A stretch of DNA of 64,000 nucleotides, from assembly GCA_002633005.1 (NCBI GenBank), contig NMRA01000295.1, positions 147,124 through 211,123 on the forward strand, written 5' to 3'. A program made the position numbers and the translations under genes. Positions within the stretch are counted from its first letter, which is position 1. The number at the start of each line of letters is the position of its first letter. Source of the DNA: Phoronis australis. Lineage: Eukaryota; Phoronida; Phoronidae. The notes beneath the pieces are model-generated. The model saw only the letters and a program-made list of their open reading frames with translations. It searched no databases and had not been told where the DNA came from. Positions 1 through 13,222 of the stretch are shown here, piece after piece.

Positions 1-217
1 ATTACCACTGTCTTTTTGTGGACGTATTATTCATAAAAAGTGCTGAATCTAAGATGTGTGTCTAACTATGAACTGCACATTGTTTATACTACACTGTGCT
101 CTTCATTGCACTTACTACTGCGGATGTACAGTATTCTCATACCAGATCAAAAACCTTTCACCACTTTTTCTCATCCAGTGTGTTTTCTATCTTATAGCAC
201 TGCCCCCTTCTCTTCAG

Positions 218-3200
218 TTGACAGTGTTTAACCCAGACGCACCTACCGCTTCCCTTAGTGGTCAATCAGCTATGACACCCAACAATGACGATTCACTGAA
301 TGTGCAGGATCGTGGAGATCTCACTCGTGCAGAGAAGTCAGCATCCGTCAAAGAGTTGTCGTCCATGTTTGCACACAAGTCCACAAGTTCAGTATTAGAA
401 ATGCCTGCTAAGATATCACAACCTAGGGACCAGTCACCGATAGTATCGTCAATGGAAGCTGACATGGACAACAAGAGACAACCTTGCAGTAATGCCAACC
501 CCAAACTAGTGGATCGATCGAGTGCTTTGTTAGATCATGAAACTAGTCTTCTTTCGAAGCAGGGTTCAAACCATGATGTACGGGAGAGTAGTGGGTCTCC
601 TGAAGCTGGGCAATCGTTGAAGAGTTCTTTTCAACAAAATAAAAGACCTGATGAAGTGGAAGAGTGCCATAGTTTCAAGAACGTGGCAAACACTTCTCCA
701 AACCATGAGTCAACACAAGATGCCTATGACTGGCCTGTCAATCAAGTGTCACACCCCTCTCTGCAACAGAATCAGCAACAACACGGCAGTGACACAAGAC
801 AACCTGTTGCTGCCAAAACAGGAATGAATAAGGCATCATTTGACAAGTCTGTTAGCATGGAAGGAGATGAGGTGTTTGAGCAGTCACTGTCCTATCTTAA
901 GTCTGCCTCACCTGAAGGTTACCAACGATTTGTGACGAGCACACCTGAGGTGACTACTGCACCTTCAAGTAAATGTTCAACTGTTGCTGTGACTCCTAAT
1001 GTTTTGCAAAAAAGATCAGAAAGAAAACCTTTTTCAAGTCCCTTGTTACACAAGAAGAACAAATCTGCACATAGCAATGTGTTCAGTATTGATGGAAGTC
1101 GTAGCCCTGTATTGACTCGTCAGTTAGTGAACAATCGCATGGATTGTGCAAACACTGATGATGTGTCACCTTTAGATTCAAGCAGATTGAGCCCAGCATT
1201 CAGTCAGAGTTCCACCAGTTCAACACCTCCAATACCTGATCTGGCACCACCCGTTGAGAGTGCACAGCTTGACACCAGCCTTGGGGAGTCCTTCGATGGA
1301 ACGGAAGGATCTGAAAGTGATTTGTCCCCCAGAAAATCGGCTGAGTCGACACCCGAAGACAGTCACATTATGCCAAGATTTGCGCGACCATTTGGCAGCA
1401 GTCTTGGAGTGTCGACAGGATTTGGTCTGAGTGGTGCGGGAGGAAGGCCAATGTTTGGATCTAATATTGTTAGTAAAAACTTGCAGAGAGAAGCCGAGAT
1501 TGTTGATCAGAAAATGCACTTGTATGGAAATGGTACAAATGATTTGATTATTGAGAAAGGTTCAAATTTAAAACTGGGAACTGCTGACAATGAGGTGTCA
1601 TTGAATACTGGGAAAAATACAAAAACTGACGTTACTTTAGACGATGGCGATTGTGATGACAATGGTGAAGACACAAGTCTGGCTGAAGGGGGAGCCTTCA
1701 CTTCTCCTCGTCAGTCTGCGGTTTCAATTAAAGATCGCATTAAGGCATTTAGCAGCAATGAGAAACTCAACCAACCAAATGTGCAGCCCAGTGTGGTGCA
1801 GCCAAAAAGTGTGAAGAACAAGTTTACACCTTCAGCATTTAAACCAGAGGCAGGTGATGTCAGTGTTAAACCGAGCAATGTCTCAGCCCGATGGCCATAT
1901 GGTGAGGACAGTCGAACTAAACCAACCAATGTGATGATCAACAGATTTACTGGTGAACCGGTGTTCCCTACATCACCACGATCACGCACCAGTAGCATGA
2001 CATCTGATGACCAAGCTAAACTAAACGAATCTGATGATTTTAATGATCAGATTGTGTCGGCCATGTATGGTGAGATTGTGTTTGGTAATCAGGGAAATCT
2101 CGGGAAAACGTACGGAGGCTATGTAGTGAGTGATGACGAAGAACTGGACTCCAGTACAGAAGAAGAGGATGAAGTTGAAGACACCAATCTGCTGTGCAGT
2201 CCAGCAGACGGAATTGACCTGGATGATGATTGGCCAGACTTACCTGACAATGGCGTCCCAAGTAAGTAGTCTCATTTACAGCTGCTGTTGTCATTTAGGA
2301 AATATGTTATTTGGTAAACGTTTGAAGTATGCTTATTAGTTTTGATATAGATATAGATATAGATAGGTAATAGATAATTGCTGTGTTCTCTGTGATAATT
2401 ACCCCGTTTGCTGGCATTTTAGGGAAGGGGAAGAAGGCCATTTATTTGTTACTCAGCTGGGAAAAATTATCTAAAAAATACCAAATTTCTGTCATTTCTG
2501 AACTTTATGAAATTAAGCCATGGAGACAGAGATAGGTGTGTATTTTACACTCGCAAAACACGACTCCTTACATTGTCGCAATAATCTCTGACTAGATCAT
2601 TCCCTTCATTGATTATTCTTTTGTTTTGAAAAATTCTCTTGCACAAAGTTCCCTGATAGAAATTATGTTGTGTGGAAATCAACGAACAAAATAAAAGTAC
2701 CTCATCTTGAAAAGTGCTTGTATGGCAATTGGCGCTTAAGTCAGAGAAAATACGGTAACTGTTATACTTTATATTTAATCAATATGTCATTGAATGTTGT
2801 CACTGTTGCACATTAGGGGACATGAATGACTGTCTTTCATGCAGTGGCCATTTAGATTGGCATACAGCATGTCTTGGTTTCTGTTCAGGAAGTATCTTCT
2901 CTGATCATTCATGGCCTTACTCTCCACTGAACATGTTTCTCTCATAAAATTCCATGGTGGCATATATGGTGTTGATGTTGACAAGATTTCTGCTGTTCAG
3001 ACAGCTTTCACCATCTAATGTTTTAACAATACTAATTTTTTCTTTCTTCTAATATCCAAGGTTCACAAGCTGCCAGGTATATTGTGTTTCTTGTTTCCAT
3101 TTCCTGTTGGCTTGCTTTCAAGTGCACTTGATAAATATTTACTACAACACCACTTGTGTTTCTAAGATGTCACTTACCATTTCCTGTTTTTTAATGCTGT

Positions 3201-5619
3201 ATTTGGATAACTACTAACACAAGTACAATTACTCTTGTTATCACTTGCTCACCATTTGTGGTAGGTGTGAACTAAGTAGCTTGTATTTATGTATGTGCAT
3301 AAGAACTTGAGAAGTGATCCTTTTTAGCTTGGCAAAGAAGGTTAGCTGTTTAAAATAGTCATGTTCCAGGTATAGCCTCGACATGTTAAAATTAAAATTA
3401 ATTTTGTTTTTGTCGCTAGATGGCGATGCCATCTATGACTTACATGCAAACTGGATTGAGATCTTAAGAAGTGGAATTTTTCTTGGTGGGGTTTAAATTA
3501 TTATCTATCACCAAGCTGCCAATAACCACTCACAATGTTAAATGATTTACGTACAAAATCTGTCTTTTTAACTGTTGCAGATTGAAAGAAATTACATTTT
3601 GCTGTGTTCAACCCTGTCTGTCTTGGCCACCAAATTTCAAATTGGGTCATTCAGAAGTTGCTTTTGTGCTCGCATAACAATAAGAAGTTCCATGTTAAAT
3701 GTTTCCTATTAAATCTTGTTGTTGTTATTGTGAAGTAGCAATAAAGATATGAAATTTGGACCATGGCAAGTCATCCGGTTATGTTGACATTGTGTTGAAA
3801 ATTATTTAAGGCCCTTTCACACAAATGTCGATGCGTCAATGTTTTGAGAAATTGCGGTCAGTGTGAACGGTTTACTTCAGTCCTGGATCGAAATTAACGG
3901 CGCCAGTCAACTGCGCAGTACTAAAACAGGTGAATTTAACAGCGGAGCGTCAACGCTGCGGTACAGTATGAACGGTCAATTTCGGTCCCATTGAAGTTTA
4001 TTGCCAGGGGACACTGTTATTGCCAACAATTAAAGAGCGGTGTCATCGCTAGTAGTTGCTTATATTTTGCTCGAATAATTACCAATAGAATAAGACATAA
4101 GTTTTATGTCAATTAGCACATGTATATGTTCCCTAATTGTCACTTGTCACATCAAAAGAATATCTTGGTGTACCCACGATGCATCAGTGCTTCCTTGCCA
4201 TTACTTTCAAAGTAAAGACAACAGCGTCACCAACCGTTTACTTTGATGTCCATTAACTACTATGAATGGTTCAGCTAACTTCACAGTTTATGTCAATGCT
4301 CCCAGACCAAAGTCAGTGTGAAAGGGCCTTAAGAATTGTTAAAAAATCAATATAGATTTACTGATCGAGATTTGATGGTCTGAAATGTGGTGATTTCGAT
4401 GATTGATTTTATCAAATTTTAACTACATGTTCTTTATCTTTTGCTTTAATAACATGATTGTTATCCGCATACTTAAAGGTTGCAGAGGTATCTCCTGATT
4501 TGTGGTTTCTAACATAAGGGTATGTGAGCTATTTTGTTATGTGAACTCCTAACTACTTCATCCCAGACTGTGCTGTAGCTAATGTGACCCTAATGGTGAC
4601 ATTACACCTGTCATAAATACTTAATTGGCAGGTTTTATTTAATTAATGTACCCTTGGTTGTTCTGCAGGTACTCACAGCAGTGGTCGTGTTTTCCAGCTT
4701 TGTAATGAGGTGGGTGAACCTGTCTATGTTAAGTGTTGTAACATGATTTAACCTGCTCAAATTGATGTCATTGTCTTTTTATTACCTGTATTTTATTAAC
4801 TTTAGACTCCCAGGCTTACTTTTAAGTGAAACAGGTAATGATGTGATACTAATTGTGATGCAAATAGTCTGCACATCTGTTTGGGTTGGGTTAGAGACCC
4901 TAACTTTTGGGCTCCAGCAGGCTCTTTTGAGGCACTCAGTGCAAATACTGCCAGTCAACTGATAACCTTGGGTTGACATTTGACTTTAGTTTTAGCAGTA
5001 TCAGCAAATTAACAGTCAAACCACTCTGGTACTTTTATTTTTATACAGGTTGTCTTTGGGTCATGTCTGCAGTACTGTTTTGTTGGTTTATACTTTTACT
5101 TTAATTTGTGATTGGTTTTATTGGCGTGTAAACGACTATGAATATTGAATTGTCAAATAGTGAATGTTTGTGATGGGTTTGATTGGCGTGTAAACGACTA
5201 TGAATATTGAATTGTCAAGTACTGAATGCCATTTTTTTTTGCTTCAGTCCCAACAGTCTAAAACTAGTCCATCAAAGCCCCCAAGAAAAAAGTCTGTCCC
5301 AGTTCCACCGTCTATGCCTCCCCCACCACCACCAGCTGCATTCTGTGATTCTGACAATGGCACCTATATCGTGAAAGATGATCCAGCGGGTAAAAATGAG
5401 CAAGAGCCACAGTCAGTGAGTAGACATGATCTACCACCACAGCCTAGACGACCAGCCCCGACTCTGCCACCTCCTGCTGTGCCAGCACCAAAAGAAGAGC
5501 ATGAGGAAATGTCTTATGTTATTCACAGTGTAACGAAAGATAGCAAGAAAGAGAAGAAAAAAGGGTTGTTTGGACTGTTCAAGAAAAAGAAAGGCAAAGA
5601 AAAGAAAAGTGGGACGTAA
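218..5619 (+). CDS. Unidentified acidic/proline-rich protein, C-terminal three exons
   Basis: Three exons join in phase: 218-2261 (acceptor after the pyrimidine tract TGCCCCCTTCTCTTCAG, donor GTAAGT), 4669-4709 (41 bp, TTCTGCAG before, GTGGGT after) and 5248-5619 ending in TAA. They encode about 818 residues of the C-terminal part; the start lies outside the window. The large exon is Ser/Thr-rich and low in complexity. It holds two short conserved-looking amphipathic stretches, SVKELSSMF near its start and SIKDRIKAFSS near residue 505, and ends in a strongly acidic run (DDEELDSSTEEEDEVED). The last exon has proline stretches (PPSMPPPPPPAA, PTLPPPAVPAP) and finishes with GLFGLFKKKKGKEKK, a hydrophobic/polybasic tail that could bind membrane or acidic partners. 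The mix looks like a cytoskeletal or scaffold protein, but I do not recognise the family and no enzymatic domain is visible. The open frame upstream of 218 (56-217) is read as intron. Confidence 0.75.
2262..3805 (+). other. Intron of the 5' gene, unremarkable part
   Basis: This is the first 1.5 kb of the intron between the 2-kb exon and the 41-bp exon. It is A+T-rich, with only a short GATATA/ATAGAT run near 2345. I see no exon, RNA gene or clear mobile element here. Confidence 0.5.
3810..4328. mobile_element. Non-autonomous element with TTAA target duplication (piggyBac-type MITE)
   Basis: The element begins GGCCCTTTCACAC and ends with its exact reverse complement, GTGTGAAAGGGCC. Both ends are flanked by TTAA (3806-3809 and 4329-4332). 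The 519-bp interior has no long open frame and is somewhat richer in G+C than the surrounding intron. A perfect 13-bp terminal inverted repeat with TTAA on both sides is the signature of piggyBac-superfamily elements; Kolobok also uses TTAA. The element lies in the intron upstream of the 41-bp exon, so it does not break the gene. The superfamily is inferred from the ends alone. Confidence 0.75.
5105..5222 (+). repeat. Two-copy tandem duplication (~59 bp) just before the last exon
   Basis: The stretch TTGGCGTGTAAACGACTATG and its flanks occurs twice in direct succession with few differences. The second copy runs to within about 25 bp of the splice acceptor at 5247. The rest of this intron (4710-5104) shows nothing notable. 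Confidence 0.75.
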
Positions 5620-6660
5620 TATTCCACTTTAAATTCACTTAAATGTGAAATCTTATCAATATTTTAAGTAGTCATTTTAGTACATCAGGCAATTGTGCTG
5701 TCACTTTCTGGGGTCCACCATTTTGAGAATCAGTTTTGTCCACTGAATACCTGGCATTGAACTTGCTTTCTAAAATCCAGGACTTCTGTAAATGACTATT
5801 GGCCATATTAGCATGCAGGTCCTCATTTTTGTGTCCATGACATATGGCTACCTGCACTGGGATTAAACATGCATTCCATGTTTTGTATCTTTATTTATGT
5901 TGAGCTTTAAGTGTTTTGCTCACATACCTATTCAGAATGCTTGGGCACAGTTTAATCTACGTTTTATTTTACGAATAGTTATGCGTGGTGAGGATGAACT
6001 ATACATTCCTTGTTTTGAGACATCAAATCTCACATGCTCATTTATTAGACCAACTTATGTAGTTTAGAATTTTGTAAACGGGTTGATCTGCTTAACAAGT
6101 ATTTGTTTTGAATTTTTAGCTTTTTACATTCCCACTTACTGGTATAAAACGAGTTTATCTAACATGTTACATTTTAATGGTTAAAGTCATCTGTGAGTAT
6201 TTCTTTGGATAGCAGCAGTAGTTTCGCAACTGAATGGTTTTTATGCAAGTTTATATCTGTCCTCTCATTAACATTCCAATATTAGTATTGTCAGTTCCAA
6301 AAGTTTCAGTATGTTGTTGATGGAAATGATAGTCTAAGACTACCTGACTGGGATACATGTTGGAATGCATTTGTTAGCAATTACATTTAGATGTGTACTG
6401 TGTTTAATATATATTTTTGTTATTTGAAATTATCAGTACAGCGTAGGAATTGTTCTCAGAATGTAGGAGTATCTATATGAGTGGATCCATTTAGTCAAGA
6501 TACGTACTTAAAAGTAGAGAAGAATGAATGGCTGTTTTGAGTCACATGGATGTAATCGGTACATTTTTATAGTATTAGTCTCCCAGCCAAGTGTTCGGGA
6601 AACCAGATATATACACTGTTTGTACTTTTATTGTTTTCAAAAATAAAGTTTTTCTTGTTC
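5620..6660 (+). other. 3' UTR of the 5' gene with polyadenylation signal
   Basis: This is non-coding A+T-rich sequence after the TAA stop. A canonical AATAAA at 6642-6647 followed by a T/G-rich stretch (TTTTTCTTGTTC) makes a plausible transcript end near 6660-6670. No transcript data are available to confirm it. Confidence 0.5.
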
Positions 6661-8238
6661 AACTAGTTTTGTTGGTTAAAATTCACTCATTAGCATTTCA
6701 CATGTGCTGGTAGTCTTCACAGGTGCAGTTGGCTATCCTCATAGGTGGGGACTGGGGGCAATCTCAGATTGTGGCAGACACAAATAAAAATTCAGCCATT
6801 GCAGCACTCGGGGAAAACATGGAAAGACAAGATTACAGAAGTTGTATCGACAACGAAATATACAGAATATAAACTTTTCACATGGGGAGGAATTTCCAAT
6901 TTAATTTCCCCATACAATCGTGAGAATTTCATGCAAGATATTGTAGCATTATAAGGCAACCAAACATGTGACATGCTGCAGAATTGACTAGTACTACAAC
7001 AATGAAAGTTTGACAACTTGTAGACTGCTGTTTGTGGACCACACAAATAAATACAATAATCCTGCTTGTGTTGGTAATGTCAAGACTAGATATTTGCACT
7101 TGGAAGATGTTCGTAGGAAAGCATTAATGTGCAAAGTTGTAGAGATTCACTGTGTGTATCAGACTTTCTAACTAGGGATTCTTTTCAGAATTCTTTGTAG
7201 GCCTAGGTGTTACAGATTTCACGGTCCGCACAGAATCAAGTCGTAAACGAAGATTCCTGCAAGACTTGAATATGCATTAACATGCTACTTTTGGAAGGCA
7301 CTACAATTAACACCCAACTTCTGAAAATATAGGAAGGGCCCACTAAGGTCTTCACAAGATGACCAAATCAAGGCTTTTTGCGTTCCAATTTTCAAGTTTC
7401 TGCATCTACAAAAATCAAACATAAGTTCTTAATCAATTTTTTGTCAATTATAAACGAATCCTGTGAGGAATTTATGATGGATGAATTTTAGTGCATGCGG
7501 AAATTTGGGAAAATCTAGGTCATCAATTCCACTGATAATTCTGTCAGCCTGAAGTAACTTTTCTAGAAGTTGGTGTTTTGATGTATTGTGGCTTAGCTTT
7601 AATAGTAAAATTCGGGCAAATCTGTTGCTCCCATACAACAAAGTTCAGAAACGCTATCCTGTCACAACACAACAGATTTTATTAACGACTATAATTATCT
7701 GACATTAGTTATTGCAACAATTTTAAAGACTTTCTTCTACAATGACTATAGTTTCCTTTAGTTTATTTAACTAGCAAAAATTGATCAAGTTCATCTCATA
7801 AATAATGAATAAGTATGTTTTTTAACATCTCAAGAAAAAATTACCTGTAGCCTAAAATGCAAGTGGAAAATGATCTTTGTTGATTATACTATTAAATATA
7901 TTGAATAACAATCCTGCAAATGTAACAATAAGTTGCCAACTGAAAATAGGTAAATTGAATCAAATATTTAAGAAAGCACCAAACCAAATCAATAGTTCAC
8001 AACATAAGCCAAATAAAGATTAACCGTTGTCAAATAATTGCTCAGTTCTGACTATTACTACATTAAGCATTTCCCTTGTGGTGCAATATGACCCAATGAT
8101 AGTCAATAACATTAACAACAAATGATTATCACAAATATTAGGAACAAATGACAATAGGAAAATATACTCTGGAAGCGATCAATGATACTATGACAATCAT
8201 TGCAACATGGCACTACAGAAAACGGGCAACACTACAAA
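6661..8238. other. Convergent intergenic spacer
   Basis: The spacer lies between the 3' end of the plus-strand gene and the stop codon of the minus-strand annexin gene. A minus-strand AATAAA (TTTATT at 7678-7683) could be the polyadenylation signal of the annexin gene, about 560 bp beyond its stop. Otherwise I see no gene or recognisable element. Confidence 0.4.
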
Positions 8239-11200
8239 TTATTTATCTTTGACAATGGCAAGCAGTAATTTTGAGTAGCTGGCAGTGAACTCCTTGTCTA
8301 GCCTTTCTTCCAAAGAACTGCCATAGGTCTCCAAGTACTTTTGTTTTATATTGTATAGATCAACCTGAAAACAAAGTCGTTACTTAACCTTAAATCATTT
8401 CTCAACTCTGGAGAAATCCAAGTGGCATGATATTAAATTAAGACAGGTAAGTTTTGCATGAGAAAATATAGAGACACACGAAGTCTCACTAACTTCTGTT
8501 ATATGACCTCAGAAAAGCTTGGTACAAATCACTTAGTGAAGAATTTTCAAAATTGAAACCCTCAAGTAAACATGTTATTAAGTTGTAAACCCATAACTCG
8601 TTCTACAATTCATAATTTCAGCACAGAGCAGCAATGCCAAACAAAATGGCCAATGGATATTTTTCCAAAAAGAGGTAGTAAATTACCTGAAATTTGGCAT
8701 AGCCAATGTTTGTACAACCCAAGTAGTTAACAATCTTACCTCTGACCGTGACACAATTAGGCGTATTAGTGGTTTATCATCAGTCTCAACTGTGTCCAAG
8801 GCATTGTGGATTCTCTCCGTGTAGAAACTGATCGGGTCTTTCAGACTTTTCACTGAAGAAATCACATTTATATTGTTGCCAGAATATAAGTTTGCTACAG
8901 GTTAATGAGAAAACAAACAAAATTTCATTAAAAGCTTAAGATGTTTGGAGCTATAGCTCAGTGCCACTTTGATACCCCAAAATGGATGACTTTAAAGTGG
9001 AGGTAGGGAAGATGATGCAATCAGTGGACTTCATAATTCAGTCCACGGTGCCATCTGCAATTAGGAATGTTAACTAAATGAATAGTTCTATCCTATAACG
9101 CGAAACCAACACAATCATGGTTTTCAAACAAGAGCAATGCAGAGCATTGAAATGCGCCCATGAATGCAGCACGAATGGGGTGCCTTTAGGGTTAATTATT
9201 TGCATCATAAAAATGGCCACTAGATGGCGCAAAAATGTCCAACACACCCAAAAACGAGAAGTGCCATCATTTCTCTGATAGAATTCTATTTACCAAATTT
9301 CATAAAATTCTGTCAAGGAACTTCAGGGAAACAACGGAAAACAGAAAAAAATGAAATTGTCAGCAAATTCCTTGGCTCCGACTAAAATTCCTGGTTGTCT
9401 GTCGTTAGCTTCATTTAGATACACTTCCTAAATTTCATAAACAAAACCACCACTAAGAGGTGCCACAGTAGTTGAAGTCATCGCCAACTGTCCTCTTCAC
9501 ACTGAGAACATGTAACTAATTTTCAAAATCATCCTATAATGGATTGGTTGATAGAAGATGAATTCAAAAAAAGCAAAAATGGCCACCAAAAATGGGAGGA
9601 TAGCGTCATCTCACCAATAGATTCTTTTTTTCCAAATTTTATGAAAATCCGTTAAGGACCTTTGAAGATACAGAGGTAAATGTAAAAAATTAAAATTGCT
9701 ACTATTATAGGGGGCACTCCAGTAGTCAGATCCATCCTAAAGTTGTGGTCATCCGTTGTCAACATCACATAAATACACTTGCTAAATTTAGTAAAGATCC
9801 TGCAAATGGCTTAGGAGATACTGCTATGGGTGCAAAAAAACTGCCATTAGGAGGCGCCACAGCAGTCAAAGTCATAAAATCATCAGGAGCAGTCTTCTTC
9901 ATAGTAAGACCATACATGCCCATTTTCACGATCATCTTTAGAGCTGTTGGGTTGACGGGTGGACGCCAACAAACATACTCTAAAACAGTAAAAATGGCCA
10001 CTAGGTGGCACATACTACGTCGAATCCATCCAAAAACAAGACGATAGCGTCATCTCACTAATAGATGCCTACATGCCAAATTTTGTGAAAATACATTGAG
10101 TACCTTTGAAGATACAGAGGTAAAAGTAAAAAACTAAAATTGCCACTATGGAGCACAATGGTAGTCGAATCCCTCCTAAAGTTCGCTCATGCCGTCCCAT
10201 CCATGAAAGGAACACATGTTCAAAATTTCATGAACATTACGTCAAACGGTTTTGGAGACAGCAGCGGAGAGACGGACGGACGGAGATGACGCCATAATGC
10301 ATCCACATATGAATATGTGGGCGCATAATAAAATGAGTCATGCCACATTTAAAATTGAAATCTGTAACACGCTCATCAGAATCATGCATTCTGCCAACAA
10401 GGAAAATAACCATTTCAGAAGTGTCAGTTTGATTCCCATAAAGCAGTTATCATTGTCACACAAGTTATGGAATCCCAACAAAAATTGTCCAAACAAGGTG
10501 GAGCTGAGTTTTACTGTTTTGCAAGACTACTTGTCAGTAGACTCATTAACTGCAGACTCATTTGCATTTGACAGGCTAAAATAATGCCAGGTGTCATTTT
10601 TACAGTTACCTAAAGTTATGAGTGGATCCTCCAAGTCATCCAGACCAGAATTGTGTATTCCCTGTATGATTGTATGACCAGACAATCTCTGGTACTCTTC
10701 AAATATAGCATTCACTTGCCAACAGTTCCTCTTTGTGAGTATTTCTTGTAATAGTTTGTTGTTGGCCACTGTTAAAGAGCTCCCATCCTGAAGACAAGCA
10801 GAGTTGCACACAAAATACATAAAACACATTCAACAATTATATTGTGTATTTATTGCATTGCAGCAAAATAAAGAAGTACTTCCATTGAAAAAATGGCATC
10901 AATAACAGACAAATGTTTAAGATGAAATCTCAAAAACGCTAGTACAGTTTTTTTTTTAAATTGTGCTTCGCCGCATTTAGGTGGCAAAAACAATACTCAA
11001 ATTAGGCCTTGTATGGGCACAAAATTGGTCCTGTCACCAACAAGAACACTGAAACCATCATTGAATCAAGAAAGTTCATCAGAGTGACTTGTGTTGGACA
11101 ACTCTAAACTTACAAATTTATCAATGAATGCACAAGTGCATGTGTTGTTAGAGTTGGTAATATGAAATAGAATTATTATCACAGTAAGGAATATGAGACC

Positions 11201-13222
11201 AATTTTCTGAAAGCAGAAAGCCCTGTTCGATTTTTGTATTCAGCCAGCTAAACGGAGAGAAGGGGAGCTTTAAATTATTGTTTTCATAATACATACCACT
11301 TTAGAGTTTTCATAAAAATCATAGTTTCAATAGTCCCAAATGCAAAAGTGGGACATTTTAAAAATGATTCCTAACAGATTTTGGAGACAAGTGTATAAGG
11401 CATAGAATCTGAAGGTTTCATATGGATACTAATCCACCATTTCTGAGATATGACATAACAAATTTGGCCTAACTGAGGAGATTTCGATATAAGGGTACAA
11501 ATTCTGCTCACTCAACTCAATTTCAGACTTGAACATTTCAGACAATTATAACCACAGCCTCTCACTTGTTTATCCATGGGTGTATATATGTCAAGTTTTA
11601 GGACAGACTGATATGCATGCTGATCTCTTAAAATGGACAGCATACAATGAAAATAGTGTTGTAAAGAGACAGCTTGAACCAGTTTACACGGGACCATAGT
11701 TCAATGATTTACCAGTTCTTCAAAATCAGGACCACCAAAAGGGACTATTGACAGTTCATTTATTTTTATAAATGGGATATTTTTAATGAAAAGAATGTTT
11801 TGTATATTCCGGAAAAACTCAATTCTTAGTTATTTAATAGTTAGTGATATCAACCTACTGTAGATAGTGTTATGCATTTCAATTATGCCTAACCTTTTGG
11901 TAACAGGAAAGACCAAGAATGTTTGGGGTTATTTAAAAATTCCCAGAATGTATATGTAATATTTAAAGAATTTCTATGCCATTGCAGTTATTTTAGAATA
12001 GTGATCATTACTATGGCTAAGAACTGGAACATTCTGTCACCCAACTCCTGTTTGCTATGCACTACTCACATTGTACAATTTCTTCGCCTCCTCCTTAGCT
12101 TCTGCCAAGTGAACATAATCCGACTGGTCGCGACCCCCTTTGGTTAACTCTAGTAGTAATTCTGTAAGAAACCCACTGGAATCGCCTTTCAAATCTTCAG
12201 CAAGGTTTTTGCCATACGCTGAAACAAATTTGTAACTATTTGCTTGACATGATATCAGATAAGCTATAATTTTGATCAATGGAGACTGGCAGGTTTTTGG
12301 GCCACAAGAGAGAGCTATGAGCTTTACAATGATTTAAAAGTTTTGGTTAATACCAAAAATTTCCAAAAATAGGCCCACCCAAACATAACCCATGGGCGTA
12401 TTTCAGTAACTCTTTGTATGTGTTGAAAATCTGATGGATTGTTCTGAAATACACAATCATGTACTATTTTTATGTAAAATTTTGTGAAAACGTTTTATTT
12501 TGGCATCGCGGTTGCACTCAAATGACTGTCATTTAACAAGACATTGGGTGACTTTGTTGGTAATAGACCTTATTAGTATAATATGAAGGAAAGTCTTAAT
12601 GACACTATTTCCAAAAATACACCCCCTTTTCCGAAAATATGCCCAGATGTATATTCGGTTTCATTCGACATTTTTGAAAGGTTGTTTCTGAATATCCATC
12701 CATGGGCCAATTTTCGGAAATTCACGGAAAAAATTCGCTTACTACACAAATCAGAATTGTTTATCTTATGACTGCCAAAAACAACATTATAACAGTAAAA
12801 TCTCACCAATTTGGGACATGATATGGCCGACGGCTGAAATATTTTCTCATTTTTCACATACATTGCACAAAATTAATGCTTTACAATGTTCAAGTTGTGT
12901 ATATTTGATGCCATCTTCTGGGCACTCCCGACAATGTAAAAAGACATTTAAAAACAATAATATGGCAATTTCGGAAATTAGTTTTTACCAAAATATGTGA
13001 GATTTTACCCTACTTACCTTTTAAATATTGCTGATTAACCAGTTTCAACTCGTTTGCAGACCTAGTCGCTAATATAGCAATAAGTGTGGTGTCTCTTGTG
13101 CCAAGACTAACTATGGCCTCATGCAAGCAGTATGCATCATATCTAGACGGTGTCATCATCAGTGCTATAATGACTTCTTCAAAATCTCCACCCAGCTCCG
13201 ACTCAAGCACTGTTTTAAGGTC
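8239..13222 (-). CDS. Exons 15-19: second annexin tetrad (repeats 5-8) and C-terminus
   Basis: The exons are 13018-13222, 12070-12218, 10610-10787, 8740-8852 and 8239-8364. This is the clearest annexin part: SELGGDFEEVIIALMMTPSR, AIVSLGTRDTTLIAILATRS, YLKAYGKNLAEDLKGDSSG, FEEYQRLSGHTIIQGI, SFYTERIHNAL with LIRLIVSRSEVDLYNIKQKY, ending LLLAIVKDK before TAA. Repeat 6 keeps LGT-RD plus the distal acidic residue in LKGD, so it may hold one calcium ion. Repeats 5, 7 and 8 have replaced the loop (EWHIDG, DGSSLTV, DTVETDD). The ending after helix E of repeat 8 is where annexins normally stop. Confidence 0.9.

Noticed and set aside
56-217. Open frame continuing 5' of the first exon with its own ATG
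   Set aside because: A strong pyrimidine tract and AG end at 217, and composition changes sharply there; the upstream part reads as translated intron.
8945-9010. tRNA-like start GGAGCTATAGCTCAGTGCC
   Set aside because: An A-box-like string only; no B box, no acceptor or anticodon stem pairing could be found.
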